A stretch of 64,000 nucleotides of DNA from Acinetobacter sp. ANC 4173 (GCF_004331255.1 NZ_SJOF01000017.1:1-64000); one strand, 5' to 3'; positions 8,238-20,171 are shown, counted from the first letter of the stretch. Numbers and translations are program-made. Notes: generated from the sequence alone by a model not told the origin.

Positions 8238-8996
8238 ATGAACAGCTATTCATACTCCGATTTATGTCAATTGATGGAAGTACATGAATATTTTTATGCA
8301 CAAAATGACGAAATTGCAGCACATTCTTGCATCTGGGGCGATTTTAATTTCAGTTTAAATGGTATTTTGGATTACGAAATTGAAGGGATACACCATTTAT
8401 CTCCGCCCAATTACGGGCTTTGGATTCCTGCCCATACGGCACATGCCTGCATTGCACGTGAAATTCAACCAACCCATTATATTTGTATCCACCTTCATCC
8501 CGAGCTTTGCAAATACTTTCCCAAGACCACCAAAGCCGTAGAAATCAGCCCTTTTCTTCGTCATTTAATTAAAGAAGTTCTACGTCACAAGAGCCTGCCG
8601 AGTTCTCTTGAATACGAACATTTACTTCATGTTCTACTCGATCAACTGCGTACAGCACCTGCTTATGAGCACTACCTACCGCAAACACAACATCGCGTGT
8701 TAAAGCCAATTTTACAACAATTGGCCAATCCTCAACGCTTTGCCAAAAGCCTGCAACAAGTCTTAAGTGAAATTCAGTTCACCGAAAGACATTTACTGCG
8801 TTTAAGCCAACAAGAACTGCAACTCAGTCTCGCAGAATGGCGCAATCGGGCGAAAATTCTGTATGCGATTGATCAACTGCATGCGGGATCTACAGTTAAA
8901 AAATTGGCTTATGATTTAGGTTATCAACATAGTTCCAGTTTTATTGAGTTCTTTAAGCGCTATACTGGACAAACACCTGCACAATTACGCGAATAA
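8238..8996 (+). CDS. AraC-family transcriptional regulator
   Basis: A 252-residue protein. The N-terminal part (about 1-110) has a cupin-like ligand domain (residues such as GLWIPAHTAHAC). The C-terminal part (about 150-252) is an AraC double helix-turn-helix ending VKKLAYDLGYQHSSSFIEFFKRYTG, the classic second HTH. Length and order match small AraC regulators. The divergent EamA exporter is the likely target, by position only. No ligand is evident. Confidence 0.88.
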   Translation: MNSYSYSDLCQLMEVHEYFYAQNDEIAAHSCIWGDFNFSLNGILDYEIEGIHHLSPPNYGLWIPAHTAHACIAREIQPTHYICIHLHPELCKYFPKTTKAVEISPFLRHLIKEVLRHKSLPSSLEYEHLLHVLLDQLRTAPAYEHYLPQTQHRVLKPILQQLANPQRFAKSLQQVLSEIQFTERHLLRLSQQELQLSLAEWRNRAKILYAIDQLHAGSTVKKLAYDLGYQHSSSFIEFFKRYTGQTPAQLRE

Positions 8997-9102
8997 ACAA
9001 ACAGCCCTATCCTCTTTTTACTTCACTTGCAGGATTCAACTTGAAGTTCACGCGAATTCTCGTTACAACATCAACACCCGATAAAAATCAATGGATCTGT
9101 AT

Positions 9103-9648
9103 ATGAGCCAGTCTGTTTATGACATTCCTGTAAAAACCATTCAGGGACAAGACATCACCTTGAATCAATATCAAGGCAAAGTACTTTTAATTGTCAATGT
9201 CGCATCAAAATGTGGTTTAACTCCGCAATATGAAGGTTTAGAAAAACTGTATCAGCAACAAAAAGATCAGGGTTTAGAAATTTTAGGCTTCCCTGCCAAC
9301 AACTTCTTGGCGCAAGAACCAGGTAGTGATAGCGAAATTCAAGAATTTTGCTCGGTCAACTATCAGATTGATTTTCCTTTATTTTCAAAAATTTCTGTCG
9401 CAGGTGAAGATAAACACCCACTCTATGAGACTTTAATCCATGCCATTCCTGAACGTATTGGTGAAGGACCTTGGTGGAAAGATTTAGTCGATTATGGTCT
9501 CACCCCAAATGAACCACCTGAAGTCCTCTGGAATTTTGAGAAGTTCCTGGTCAATAAACAAGGACAAGTCGTAGCACGTTTTGCACCTGACATTACCGCA
9601 GATGACCCACGGATTGTGGATGCTATTCAAGCTGAATTGCAAAAATAG
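9103..9648 (+). CDS. Glutathione peroxidase family protein
   Basis: A thiol peroxidase of 181 residues reducing hydroperoxides. The catalytic Cys sits in NVASKCGLTPQY near residue 36, the Gln-bearing family motif is FPANNF, and the Trp/Asn pair is in LWNFEKFL. It is a Cys (not selenocysteine) enzyme; bacterial members often use thioredoxin rather than glutathione. The start is set at 9103 (MSQSVYDIPVK) because a GGA site is about 8 bases upstream; the ATG at 9091 has no site. It is a stand-alone gene with a hairpin after the stop. Confidence 0.92.
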   Translation: MSQSVYDIPVKTIQGQDITLNQYQGKVLLIVNVASKCGLTPQYEGLEKLYQQQKDQGLEILGFPANNFLAQEPGSDSEIQEFCSVNYQIDFPLFSKISVAGEDKHPLYETLIHAIPERIGEGPWWKDLVDYGLTPNEPPEVLWNFEKFLVNKQGQVVARFAPDITADDPRIVDAIQAELQK

Positions 9649-9659
9649 CAGGCCATTCG

Positions 9660-9694
9660 GAACATCGGCAGTCACTGATTGGCTGCTGATGTTC
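9660..9694 (+). terminator. Hairpin after the glutathione peroxidase gene
   Basis: A 12-bp near-perfect stem (9660-9671 with 9683-9694, one mismatch) begins 12 bases past the stop. Only a short pyrimidine-rich tail follows, so termination may be partial. Confidence 0.5.
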
Positions 9695-9816
9695 TTATCA
9701 ATTCTCCTTAATTTCTTCATTATTTTAATATTTATACAACATTAAATTCAAATTAACTCAATCACTTACTGCTTTAATAGACAGATCAAAACAAGATAGA
9801 AAGTCGAAGGTAGATA

Positions 9817-10233
9817 ATGAATCGTTTAGTACAAGCTGTTGTTTTCTCTTTATCCACTGCGTTAGTGGCGGCTCCTGCTTTTGCTGCTCCACAAAATGCG
9901 CAAGATCACAAACAACATGCAACTCAGAATCACAATGATGCAAATCATCAGGGCATGCATCATGATTCTTCAAGCCATCATGCACAAGATCAACATAAAT
10001 CAGCAAGCAATAATAAAGCTGGGAATAAACAAATGACTCGCCCATCGGCGACATGGAAACCAGGCAATCCTGTTCCAACGCAATACCGTGGTCAGAGTTA
10101 CAAAGTTGACCACAGCAAATACAAAAAATTAAATAAGCCAGGCAAAAATGAGCAATGGATCAAAGTGAATGGTGATTATGTTTTAACCAATGTGTTAAAT
10201 CACAACATTATTAAAATCGTACCAGGAATGTAA
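9817..10233 (+). CDS. RcnB-family periplasmic protein
   Basis: A 138-residue exported protein. The signal peptide ends APAFA (about residue 23). A His-rich stretch follows (about 28-68, with HHDSSSHH), then an RcnB domain (about 80-138: TWKPGNPVPTQYR, YKVDH, WIKVNGDYVL, and NIIKIVPG at the end). RcnB modulates nickel/cobalt export in enterobacteria, but the family is broad and often only metal-linked. No rcnA is nearby. The His-rich linker suggests metal binding. A terminator follows directly. Confidence 0.8.
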   Translation: MNRLVQAVVFSLSTALVAAPAFAAPQNAQDHKQHATQNHNDANHQGMHHDSSSHHAQDQHKSASNNKAGNKQMTRPSATWKPGNPVPTQYRGQSYKVDHSKYKKLNKPGKNEQWIKVNGDYVLTNVLNHNIIKIVPGM

Positions 10234-10248
10234 GATCCCCAAATATCC

Positions 10249-10275
10249 AAAGAGTGCGACCAGCACTCTTTTTTA
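10249..10275 (+). terminator. Terminator of the RcnB-family gene
   Basis: Stem AAGAGTGC / GCACTCTT (10250-10257 with 10263-10270) followed by TTTTTTA, 16 bases past the stop. Confidence 0.85.
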
Positions 10276-10383
10276 TAGCTCCGCCTTTTTGTTGTTGCTT
10301 TGCAGCCTTACTTTGGAAAGTGAAGTTGTCGTTTTATAATTTCTTTAAAGCGATACAATGTTAAATTGAGACCATTCAAGATC

Positions 10384-10953
10384 ATGAAAAAACTTCTGCA
10401 AGGTGCCTTACTTCCTTTTGGTATTTTTGTTGCTGCAATCAGCTTATTCGGTTGTAATCAGGCGACAGAACAGGATACTCAAACAGCAAATTCCACTGAA
10501 GTAGAACAACATAGCTCAGCCAATCACGATGCTGAGACCGAATTAAAAAACGGTAACATGATCTATATGCTGCGTGATGTTGCCGACATGCAATTAAAAG
10601 CCGGCGACTACGTACAGCAACTGAAACAAACTCAGACTGACTTAGAGCAGGCTTTGGCTGATAAAAATCAGCAAGCGCTACAAACATCAGTCAATGCTTT
10701 GCATCAGCAACTCACAGACTTCAACCGCGCTTTAAGTAGCTTGGACTTGAAAAGTCAGGAAATTGAATCCATTCGACAAAACATCATGTCTACCAACCAA
10801 CAAGTCCTCGATTTACCTTATTTAAATGGCAAAGTTGAACTCGGATCGATCGATTTACACAAAATTGAACAACAAATGACTTCGGTACAAACTGAAATGC
10901 TCAAATTGGCCAAGATGTTACTGTTACAGCCCACATCAAGTGAAAAATCATAG
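10384..10953 (+). CDS. Predicted lipoprotein, helical, function unknown
   Basis: About 189 residues starting MKKLLQG. A hydrophobic signal ends in a lipobox (LFGC), so the mature protein is likely lipid-anchored. The body is rich in Gln, Leu and Glu with heptad-like spacing (about 60-185), suggesting helical or coiled-coil structure. I do not recognise a family. An earlier in-frame TTG at 10366 lacks a ribosome site, so the ATG is used. It is a single gene between two hairpins. Confidence 0.7.
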   Translation: MKKLLQGALLPFGIFVAAISLFGCNQATEQDTQTANSTEVEQHSSANHDAETELKNGNMIYMLRDVADMQLKAGDYVQQLKQTQTDLEQALADKNQQALQTSVNALHQQLTDFNRALSSLDLKSQEIESIRQNIMSTNQQVLDLPYLNGKVELGSIDLHKIEQQMTSVQTEMLKLAKMLLLQPTSSEKS

Positions 10954-10967
10954 TGAAATAATAATCA

Positions 10968-11004
10968 GAGGATTCATCTTACACTTTGAATGCGATGAAT
11001 CCTC
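10968..11004. terminator. Hairpin between convergent genes
   Basis: An 11-bp perfect stem GAGGATTCATC / GATGAATCCTC (10968-10978 with 10994-11004) lies between the lipoprotein gene and the oppositely oriented dehydrogenase gene. U-runs are weak on both sides. A shared bidirectional terminator is likely. Confidence 0.55.
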
Positions 11005-11013
11005 CATATCTAT

Positions 11014-12045
11014 TTAAAGATTAAAATCAATCACGATTCGCCCATCAATTTTGCCCTGCTCCATCCGCTCAAAAATATCATTGATATTTTCTAAAGGCTC
11101 TACGTGAATATGGGCTTTTACTTTGCCACGTGCTGCAATATCTAAGGCTTCTTTCAGGTCTAAGCGTGTCCCGACAATTGAACCTCGAACGGTAATACCA
11201 TCCAGAACCATGTCAAAAATAGAGAGATCGAACTTTCCAGGTGGCAAACCATTCAGCACCATGGTTCCACCGCGACGCACAATTGAAACAGCCTGTTCAA
11301 ACGCTTTGGGCGATACCGCAGTCACCAGTACCCCATGACAGCCCTCACCTGTCGCTTTAAGAACTTCCTCTTTTACATTAACTTTCAGTGCATTTATGCC
11401 AACATCTGCACCTAACTGTTTTGCCAACTCTAGCTTAGTATCATCGACATCAATCGCCACCACATTAAAGCCCATGGTTTTGGCATACTGAATAGCCACA
11501 TGACCCAATCCTCCAATTCCAGAAATGGCAACCCAATCCCCAGTTTTGGCTTCAGTCATTTTTAAACCTTTATAGACCGTAACACCTGCGCATAGAATCG
11601 GGGCTATTTCCAGTAGATTCACACCTTCAGGAATCACCCCGACATAATCACCATCTGCCAAACAATATTCAGCAAAACTTCCGTTGACGGAATAACCTGA
11701 ATTTTGCTGTTTCTTACATAAGGTTTCCCAGCCGGCATAACAATGATCGCAATGACCACAGGCTGAATAAAGCCATGGAACCCCTACAATATCACCAACT
11801 TTTAAATGCTCAATCCCTTCACCTAGCTCAATGACTTCCCCCACACCTTCATGTCCTGGAATAAAAGGCAAATGTGGTTGAATAGGCCAGTCCCCATGCA
11901 TCGCATGTAGATCGGTATGACAAACACCTGTTGCAATCATCTTGACCAGTACTTTTCCTGGACTGATTTTAGGAATTTCTACCTCTTGTATTTGTAGTGG
12001 TTGATTGAATGCAGTGACGACTGCGGCTTTCATTGTATTTGCCAT
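11014..12045 (-). CDS. adhP: Zinc-dependent alcohol dehydrogenase (AdhP-like)
   Basis: A 343-residue medium-chain dehydrogenase oxidising primary alcohols with NAD. Catalytic zinc ligands are in [10 protein letters not shown] and GHEGVGEV. The structural-zinc Cys cluster is [15 protein letters not shown]. The nucleotide fold is [17 protein letters not shown], followed by VVAIDVDD with the NAD-type Asp. The start is the ATG at 12045 ([10 protein letters not shown]), 7 bases after GGAG; the ATG at 12051 is too close to that site. It is a single gene. Ethanol or other short alcohols are probable substrates, but the exact one is not shown. Confidence 0.9.
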   Translation of the reverse strand: MANTMKAAVVTAFNQPLQIQEVEIPKISPGKVLVKMIATGVCHTDLHAMHGDWPIQPHLPFIPGHEGVGEVIELGEGIEHLKVGDIVGVPWLYSACGHCDHCYAGWETLCKKQQNSGYSVNGSFAEYCLADGDYVGVIPEGVNLLEIAPILCAGVTVYKGLKMTEAKTGDWVAISGIGGLGHVAIQYAKTMGFNVVAIDVDDTKLELAKQLGADVGINALKVNVKEEVLKATGEGCHGVLVTAVSPKAFEQAVSIVRRGGTMVLNGLPPGKFDLSIFDMVLDGITVRGSIVGTRLDLKEALDIAARGKVKAHIHVEPLENINDIFERMEQGKIDGRIVIDFNL

Positions 12046-12275
12046 TTTCATTCTCCAAGTACTCATGTTTGAGTACAATTCTTATGTAGCAACCTCATTC
12101 ATAATTAACATAAAAACTGGAAATGAAAGGTAAGCGTTTGGTGTGTTTTTTGATCAAAATTGCAGCTACCCACCTAACTAGCACAAAAACTGCATCGTTA
12201 GAAACAATGAATGTAGAGCATTCTTGCGTTTAATGGATGTACATCACTATCAATAGCACTTATGTAAAACTAATT

Positions 12276-12581
12276 TTAACCCGCTCGCCATTGTTGAAAG
12301 GCCATTTGCATCGCCTGTGTTTGCTCGGATGAAACTTGATGTTGATGTAAATAGCTAAAATCACCGCGGTAAACAGCATCCACAATAGTTTTGGCTAAAA
12401 CTACAATACTTTCTCTACCTTGCAGTCGATAGGCGTGAATCTGTTCAGGAGTTAGAAAAATATCCCAACAAGAAACCACCGAACTCATGTCCACTGCAAT
12501 TCCCAAATAGTATTGATGATTATCTTGATAAAGTTCCCAAAAGTGAGGTTCTTGTTCTATCAGTTGCATGCTCTTATTCAC
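12276..12581 (-). CDS. Hypothetical protein, 101 residues
   Basis: A small soluble protein, rich in Gln and aromatic residues, with no signal peptide or membrane segment and no motif I recognise. It starts MNKSMQLIEQEPHFWELYQ; a second Met at residue 5 is an alternative start. It sits between the alcohol dehydrogenase and the defence pair, on the opposite strand to the latter. Codon use looks like the surrounding chromosome, so it probably marks the left boundary of the insertion. Confidence 0.6.
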   Translation of the reverse strand: MNKSMQLIEQEPHFWELYQDNHQYYLGIAVDMSSVVSCWDIFLTPEQIHAYRLQGRESIVVLAKTIVDAVYRGDFSYLHQHQVSSEQTQAMQMAFQQWRAG

Positions 12582-12737
12582 TAAAAAATACTACATCAAC
12601 ATACAACCACTATTGCACAAAATATATATAACTTTAGATATACCATTACATAGTTAATAAAATTTTGGTGTATAACTTGTAGATTAATATTCATCCAAAT
12701 AGTATGTGGTTTAATTACGATTAAATTACTTAATTAC

Positions 12738-14030
12738 ATGAAAACAAATATTTTTGAGTTTTATGACTCTGCAAATCAGGTTTGGAACAAGTTTTCTGAT
12801 AATAAAATTAGTCTAGAAGAAGGTGAGCTTCCACTGCCTCCACCACCAGTTCCCACTACATTTGATGAGATCGAAGCGGAAAAAAAGAAAATTGAACTTC
12901 AAAAACAAACTTCAGAAAGTCTTTCTCAAAAACTTAAAGCAGCGATTCAAATGCCTAATATCATGGTATTGGCAGGAAGTGGTACTTCTTTAGGCCCTGT
13001 AGTTGGAGGACCTTCAATGTGGAATTTATGGGAACTATGTACTACTAATGAAATGGAAGCACTGTCTAACACTACTTTTGTAGAAAATGGATACGACCTA
13101 CGCCTATCTGACAAAGAATATAAAAATATAGAATTATGCCTTTCTCATTGTGAAGCCCATCTTCAAATTTCCCCTGAGCATAAGAGTATTAAAACAAAAG
13201 ATTTCGTACTCAAATGTAAAGACATTATCTTAAATGCTTGTAATTTTATAAAAGATGATCAAGTACAATTGGTTAACCATAAGGAATTTATTAGAAAATT
13301 ATCCAAAAGAAAATCTAAAGATCCACGCATCAAACTATTCACTACAAACTATGATACCTGTTTTGAAGACGCTGCCAGTAAATTAGGTATTACTGTTATT
13401 GATGGCTTTTCTTTCTCATTTCCAAGAATTTATGATCCTAAGTTTTTTGACTTAGATATCGTTAAACGCAGTCAAAATATAAACTCTAATAATATCCACT
13501 ATCTTGAGGGTGTATTTCAGCTTTATAAATTGCATGGCTCTGTAAATTGGAAAAGAGAAAACATATTTTCTATTCAACAAGGAAATGATGTGACTGCTCA
13601 AAATAGTTGCATGATTTTTCCTGCAAAAGGTAAATATCAACAATCTTATGTCCAACCGCACTTAGAACTCATTTCTAGATTTACACAAGGTTTACGGGAA
13701 CCAAATACATGTCTTCTTATCGCTGGATTTGGTTTTAATGATGATCATCTATCAGAACCAATTTTGTCTGCAATTTATTCGAATCCACATTTAAAAGTAA
13801 TTATTTCTACACCAAGTCTAAAAGCTGATTTTGAGAAAACGTCATTAAATCCTTCGCCTTATTGGGATAAGTTTAAACATGTAGCAGACACCAGAAAAAA
13901 TGACGAAATAATATTTATAAATTGTGACTTTGGAAAATTATCAGAGTTAATTCCAGACCTAACTGCCTTATCACCAGCAGAAAACCTGTATGAAAGCTTA
14001 CGTTCAGCATTTGGAGCTACTCATGACTAA
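12738..14030 (+). CDS. SIR2-family NADase, defence effector of a SIR2-HerA pair
   Basis: A 430-residue SIR2-domain protein. The NAD site shows a variant AGSGTS near residue 78, TTNYDTCFEDA near 201 (the Asn/Asp motif of defence-type SIR2 proteins), the catalytic His in KLHGSVNW near 264, and GFGFNDDH near 330. An N-terminal charged/Pro-rich segment (30-70) precedes the fold. SIR2 proteins of this kind cleave NAD upon phage infection, in complex with HerA. The downstream herA starts inside this gene (ATGACTAA, 8 bases shared), so the two are translationally coupled. The region is clearly more AT-rich than its neighbours, consistent with horizontal gain. The ribosome site is weak. Confidence 0.88.
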   Translation: MKTNIFEFYDSANQVWNKFSDNKISLEEGELPLPPPPVPTTFDEIEAEKKKIELQKQTSESLSQKLKAAIQMPNIMVLAGSGTSLGPVVGGPSMWNLWELCTTNEMEALSNTTFVENGYDLRLSDKEYKNIELCLSHCEAHLQISPEHKSIKTKDFVLKCKDIILNACNFIKDDQVQLVNHKEFIRKLSKRKSKDPRIKLFTTNYDTCFEDAASKLGITVIDGFSFSFPRIYDPKFFDLDIVKRSQNINSNNIHYLEGVFQLYKLHGSVNWKRENIFSIQQGNDVTAQNSCMIFPAKGKYQQSYVQPHLELISRFTQGLREPNTCLLIAGFGFNDDHLSEPILSAIYSNPHLKVIISTPSLKADFEKTSLNPSPYWDKFKHVADTRKNDEIIFINCDFGKLSELIPDLTALSPAENLYESLRSAFGATHD

Positions 14031-15695
14031 GAGCACCATTAACCCTGAACTTTTATTTGGTAAAGTTAATTCCATCAATGCAAATAGTGTGCATTTTGAA
14101 TATATAAATAATCAACATGAACCGACCTATTTCAGAGGGAATCGCTATGGAAAAGGTGAAGTTGGTGAATTTGTCATCATTGAAAGTCAGGTGAATTTAG
14201 TATTAGGTCGTATTATAGAAATAAAAAAAGATGATTTAGCTAAATCAAATTTAGAAATTGTAGGAAAGATTCATCTTTTAGGAACTATCCAAATGGATAC
14301 TTTAAGAGTATCGGCAGGAGTAGACTACTACCCAAGTATCAATGACTTAATTTATTCAGCACCACATGAATTTATTGCATCAATTCCTGAAAAAATGCAA
14401 AAAGATGAAGCTAAAATTGTTTTAGAAATTGGTGCAATTGATCTCGATCAAAGCTGTGGTATTTCTATTACACCTGAAAAACTATTTGGTCGACATCTAG
14501 GAATTCTTGGAGCAACTGGTGGAGGAAAAAGTTATACAACAGCTCGTGTTTTAGAGGAGTGCTTAAAACATAATTCCAAAGTTATCCTTCTTGATTCAAC
14601 AGGAGAATATAGAGATTTTAACTCTAATGACGTCTTCCATATTCATTTAGGGCAACCGTTATATGAAGTAACGAGCTCTAAGGAGTGTTATCTCCCCCCA
14701 GAATCTTTTATTGAAACGGATTTTTTAGCTTTATTTGAACCATCTGGCAAAGTTCAAGGTCCAAAATTTAAAGAAGCTATTCGAAGTCTTAAAATCGCAA
14801 ATTTAAAGCCTGATGTATTTACCAATGGGTTTATTCCTAAAATAAATTCCTTTAAAAAAGATTACTTAGATGCAATAAACGATCCAAATCTTAACCTTAA
14901 TTCGCCTTTAATATTTTCAACCTTAATATTCAAATTGAACATGAATGTGTATTCCCTGAATTCAGCACATCTTTTAATAGTCCAAAGGATCCAGCTCGTT
15001 GGGGTAATTCTGATGGAGCTTCTTATACAAGTTGTTTACCTTTGATAAGTAGGATAACAAGTATAGTTCACTCTCCTCCCTTTAATAACTTATTCATATC
15101 TTCAACTACAAAGCTTTCACTCACAGACGTAATTAAACGTTTTGCAGCCTCAAAAGAAACTGATAAAAAATTACTAAGAGTCGACTTAAGTGGCATTTCC
15201 TTCGAATATAAAGCACGTGAAATTATTGCAAATTGTATAGGTAGAGCATTACTAAACGAATCAAGAAAAGGAACTTTTTCGAGTAGACCTATCGTTGTAT
15301 TTTTAGATGAAGCACATAACTTCATAGGTAAAACTATTGGTAATGAAGATACTTTAGCAAAATTAGATGCTTTTGAACTTATTGCTAAAGAAGGTCGTAA
15401 ATTTGGATTAAATATTTGTTTAGCAACACAAAGGCCCCGTGATATCACCGAAGGAGTTCTCAGCCAACTTGGTACATTAATCGTTCATAGATTAACTAAT
15501 GATCGAGACCGAGAAATTGTAGAGCGTGCTTGTGGTGAAATTGATAAAGCTGCATCCGACTTCCTTCCAAGCCTACAACCAGGTGAAGCCGTCATTATTG
15601 GTAATGACTTCCCTATTCCCTTAACTATTAATATTAAAACACCAACAATTAAACCCAATTCAGAAGGTGCAAATTTCCAAGAAAATTGGGCATAA
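14023..15695 (+). pseudogene. herA: HerA-family ATPase of the SIR2-HerA pair, frameshifted
   Basis: Intended product about 557 residues: an N-terminal HAS-barrel-like part (1-140), Walker A GATGGGKS near residue 164, Walker B VVFLDEAH near 424, and the sensor-like stretch ATQRPRD. The start is ATG 14023, 7 bases after GGAG and inside the SIR2 gene. The N-terminal frame hits a stop at 15045; the second frame is open from about 14901 to 15695 and carries Walker B. The frames join cleanly if one T is restored to TTTT at 14914-14917, giving LIFFNLNIQIE. As read, the product lacks Walker B and the hexamerisation region, so the system would be off, unless this is a base-calling error or a phase-variable tract. 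Confidence 0.85.
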
Positions 15696-15723
15696 AAAAA
15701 GCCACCTTTCGGTGGCTTTTTTT
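15694..15723. terminator. Bidirectional terminator between herA and atpC
   Basis: A perfect 13-bp stem (15694-15706 with 15711-15723), GCCACC core, loop TTTC, with A-run and T-run on the two sides, so it works both ways. The herA stop codon TAA (15693-15695) overlaps the stem. It ends the ATP synthase operon from the other side. Confidence 0.9.
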
Positions 15724-15739
15724 AATCTCAAACCATCTC

Positions 15740-16159
15740 TTATTGAGCGCGGTTTTTGATTTTGCGGATGGTTTCCAACTGAGCAGCAGTTTCTGCAAGA
15801 GCAGCCAAAGCAGCAGCCGAGTCCAAGTCGCTCTTTTGATTGGCAAGCAATTGTTCAGCGTGTTTACGCGCTTCAAGAATTGCCGCTTCATCTAAGTTTT
15901 CTGCACGGACTGCAGTATCTGCAAGAACCGTAACAACATGCGGTTGAACTTCGAGTACACCACCAGATACATAGATTAACTCTTCTGTACCATTTTCAAG
16001 TAGAACGCGGATTGCGCCCGGCTTGAGTAAAGTTACTAGTGGTGCGTGACCAGGCATAATACCCAACTCACCACCAGCACCTTTAGCAATTAGCATCGTT
16101 ACAGTGCCAGAGTACAAAGACTCTGCAACACTTACAACATCACACTGCATAGTCGCCAT
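15740..16159 (-). CDS. atpC: ATP synthase epsilon subunit
   Basis: F1 epsilon subunit, 139 residues: an N-terminal beta-barrel (about 1-85, with LGIMPGHAPLVTLLKPG) and a C-terminal helical hairpin that can inhibit ATP hydrolysis. AGGAG stands 7 bases before ATG. It is last in the atp operon, 26 bp after atpD. The C-terminal end (KIKNRAQ) is intact even though the defence pair was inserted next to its terminator. Confidence 0.97.
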   Translation of the reverse strand: MATMQCDVVSVAESLYSGTVTMLIAKGAGGELGIMPGHAPLVTLLKPGAIRVLLENGTEELIYVSGGVLEVQPHVVTVLADTAVRAENLDEAAILEARKHAEQLLANQKSDLDSAAALAALAETAAQLETIRKIKNRAQ

Positions 16160-16185
16160 GAGAATCTCCTAAATTAGGTAACTAA

Positions 16186-17595
<1,410 letters not shown>

Positions 17596-17606
17596 TCAAA
17601 ATAATG

Positions 17607-18476
17607 TTAAACGGCAGCGGCACCACCAACGATCTCAGAAATTTCCTGAGTAATCGCGGCTTGACGCAGCTTGTTATAAATAAGTTGTAGGCTCTTGATC
17701 AAATCACCTGCGTTGTCGGTTGCAGCTTTCATTGCAACCATACGAGCTGACTGCTCACACGCGATGTTTTCGATCACGCCTTGATATACCACAGACTCGA
17801 TATAACGAACCAATAAGCCATTTAAAAGCTGTTCAGCTTCAGGCTCATAGATATAATCCCAACCGTATTGACGGTTAAGGGTCTTGTTTTCTTCCGCAGT
17901 TGCTAAAGGAACAAGTTGTTCGATTTTTTGATTTTGAGTCATGGCATTGACAAAGCCGTTTGACACAAGATAAATACGATCTAACTCGCCTTTATCAAAT
18001 GCGTCTAACATCACCTGTACAGAACCAGATAACTGTTCAAGGCTTGGTGTATCACCGACATTTGTCGTAGCACCCAGCACTTTACCGCCGTAGTTTTTAA
18101 AAAACGAAACCGCTTTTTGACCAATTAAAGCAAATTGAACTTCAATTGACTGCTCTTGTTGCTGTTGTACGTGTTTAACCACTTTTTTGAACAGGTTAAT
18201 GTTCAAACCACCAGCAAGGCCACGATCTGAAGACACAATGATATAGCCAACGCGCTTCACAGGGCGTTCAACCATATAACGGTGTTTGTATTCAGGATTC
18301 GCTTGAACCAAGTGAGCAATTACACGGTGCATATTTTCGGCATACGGACGGCCTTGAGCCATGCGCTCTTGCGCACGACGCATCTTAGAAGCTGCTACCA
18401 TCTGCATCGCGCGAGTAATTTTCTGCGTGCTTTTGATACTAGCTACTTTGGCGCGAATTTCTTTTAAATTTGCCAT
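17607..18476 (-). CDS. atpG: ATP synthase gamma subunit
   Basis: Rotor shaft of F1, 289 residues. N-terminal helix with [18 protein letters not shown] and C-terminal helix with [21 protein letters not shown], the two strands of the central coiled coil. [11 protein letters not shown] is the usual family motif. It is 88 bp downstream of atpA, a longer gap than elsewhere in the operon. Confidence 0.97.
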   Translation of the reverse strand: MANLKEIRAKVASIKSTQKITRAMQMVAASKMRRAQERMAQGRPYAENMHRVIAHLVQANPEYKHRYMVERPVKRVGYIIVSSDRGLAGGLNINLFKKVVKHVQQQQEQSIEVQFALIGQKAVSFFKNYGGKVLGATTNVGDTPSLEQLSGSVQVMLDAFDKGELDRIYLVSNGFVNAMTQNQKIEQLVPLATAEENKTLNRQYGWDYIYEPEAEQLLNGLLVRYIESVVYQGVIENIACEQSARMVAMKAATDNAGDLIKSLQLIYNKLRQAAITQEISEIVGGAAAV

Positions 18477-18564
18477 ACGCTTAACCTAGTATTCGAAGGC
18501 CCTTTCGAGCCCTCGAAGGTTGATCCGTGAACCAAACCAAAACTAAATCCAACTGAAGTTGAAA

Positions 18565-20109
18565 TTAGTAAGTTTGAGTCGCTTTAAAGCTTTCAATACC
18601 TGCTTTGATTGCAGCTTCGATGTCTTTGTTGTAATCACCAGTTTCATCGATGTTTTGCATTAACGCAGCATTTTCTGAACGGAAGTAAGAAATTAACGCA
18701 GCATCAAAGTCTACGATTTTCTTCACTTCAACGTCAGCCATGTAGCCTTCGTTAGATGCATAAATTGAAACAGCTTGGTCAGCAATTGAATATGGAGCAT
18801 ATTGTTTTTGCTTCATTAATTCAGTTACACGTTGACCATGTTCAAGTTGCTTACGAGTTGCTTCATCAAGGTCAGAAGCGAACTGAGCAAACGCTGCCAA
18901 TTCACGGTATTGCGCCAAAGCAGTACGGATACCACCAGACAATTTTTTGATGATCTTAGTCTGCGCTGAACCACCAACACGAGATACAGAGATACCCGCG
19001 TTCACAGCAGGACGAATACCTGCGTTGAATAATGATGTTTCAAGGAAGATCTGACCGTCAGTGATCGAAATTACGTTCGTTGGTACGAATGCAGATACGT
19101 CACCCGCTTGAGTTTCAATGATTGGTAATGCAGTTAATGAACCAGTTTGGCCTTTAACTTCACCATTCGTGAATTTCTCAACGTAGTCAGCAGAAACGCG
19201 CGAAGCACGCTCAAGAAGACGTGAGTGAAGATAGAATACGTCACCTGGATACGCTTCACGACCTGGTGGACGACGTAACAATAATGAAATTTGACGGTAA
19301 GCAACAGCTTGCTTAGACAAATCATCATAAATGATTAGTGCATCTTCACCGCGGTCACGGAAGTATTCACCCATTGTACAGCCAGAATATGGAGCCAAGT
19401 ACAACATTGCTGCTGGATCGGCTGCAGCTGCTGCTACAACAGTGGTATACGCCATAGCGCCAGTTTCTTCTAGCTTGCGCACAACGTTAGCAATAGTCGA
19501 TTGTTTTTGACCAATAGCTACGTATACACATTTAATGCCAGAGTTTTTCTGAGCGATGATCGCATCAATCGCCATAGCTGTTTTACCAGTTTGACGGTCA
19601 CCAATGATCAACTCACGCTGACCACGGCCTACAGGGATCATTGTATCTACTGATTTATAACCAGTTTGTACAGGTTGATCCACTGATTGACGCCAAATTA
19701 CGCCTGGTGCTACTTTTTCAACAGCATCAGTGAGTTTTGCATCAATTGGGCCTTTACCATCAATTGGGTTACCCAAAGCATCTACGACACGGCCTAAAAG
19801 TTCTGGACCAACCGGAACTTCTAATACACGACCTGTGCAACGTGCTTTTTGACCTTCTTGAAGGCTTAAGTAGTTACCTAAAACAACGACGCCCACTGAA
19901 TCCTGTTCTAGGTTCAGTGCCATACCGTATAAGCCGCCGTCGAATTCGATCATTTCACCGTACATTGCATCAGCAAGGCCGTGAATACGCACAATACCGT
20001 CGGAAACCATAACAATGGTTCCTTCGTTTTTAGCGGTCGCGCTGGTGTCCAGATCGCCGATACGCTGTTTAATGAGCGCACTGATCTCGGATGGATTCAG
20101 TTGTTGCAT
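18565..20109 (-). CDS. atpA: ATP synthase alpha subunit
   Basis: Non-catalytic nucleotide-binding F1 subunit, 514 residues. P-loop GDRQTGKTA near residue 170. The arginine-finger region is SRVGGSAQ. The start is the ATG at 20109 ([10 protein letters not shown]), preceded by GAGG at 9 bases; an upstream in-frame TTG would include that site. The gap to atpH is about 60 bp. Normal in every respect. Confidence 0.98.
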   Translation of the reverse strand: MQQLNPSEISALIKQRIGDLDTSATAKNEGTIVMVSDGIVRIHGLADAMYGEMIEFDGGLYGMALNLEQDSVGVVVLGNYLSLQEGQKARCTGRVLEVPVGPELLGRVVDALGNPIDGKGPIDAKLTDAVEKVAPGVIWRQSVDQPVQTGYKSVDTMIPVGRGQRELIIGDRQTGKTAMAIDAIIAQKNSGIKCVYVAIGQKQSTIANVVRKLEETGAMAYTTVVAAAAADPAAMLYLAPYSGCTMGEYFRDRGEDALIIYDDLSKQAVAYRQISLLLRRPPGREAYPGDVFYLHSRLLERASRVSADYVEKFTNGEVKGQTGSLTALPIIETQAGDVSAFVPTNVISITDGQIFLETSLFNAGIRPAVNAGISVSRVGGSAQTKIIKKLSGGIRTALAQYRELAAFAQFASDLDEATRKQLEHGQRVTELMKQKQYAPYSIADQAVSIYASNEGYMADVEVKKIVDFDAALISYFRSENAALMQNIDETGDYNKDIEAAIKAGIESFKATQTY

Positions 20110-20171
20110 TGCGCTATACCTCAATCTTTATTAAGTTCAGTCTTCTAATACGCAGCTTTTTTCAAGCCTTA

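Noticed and set aside
14913..14920. Programmed -1 frameshift in herA
   Set aside because: The bases around the join do not form a good X-XXY-YYZ slippery heptamer in the incoming frame and no stimulatory hairpin is evident; a one-base loss explains it more simply.
12738..15695. Prophage or IS borders around the defence pair
   Set aside because: No integrase, transposase, inverted repeats or target duplication could be seen at either side.
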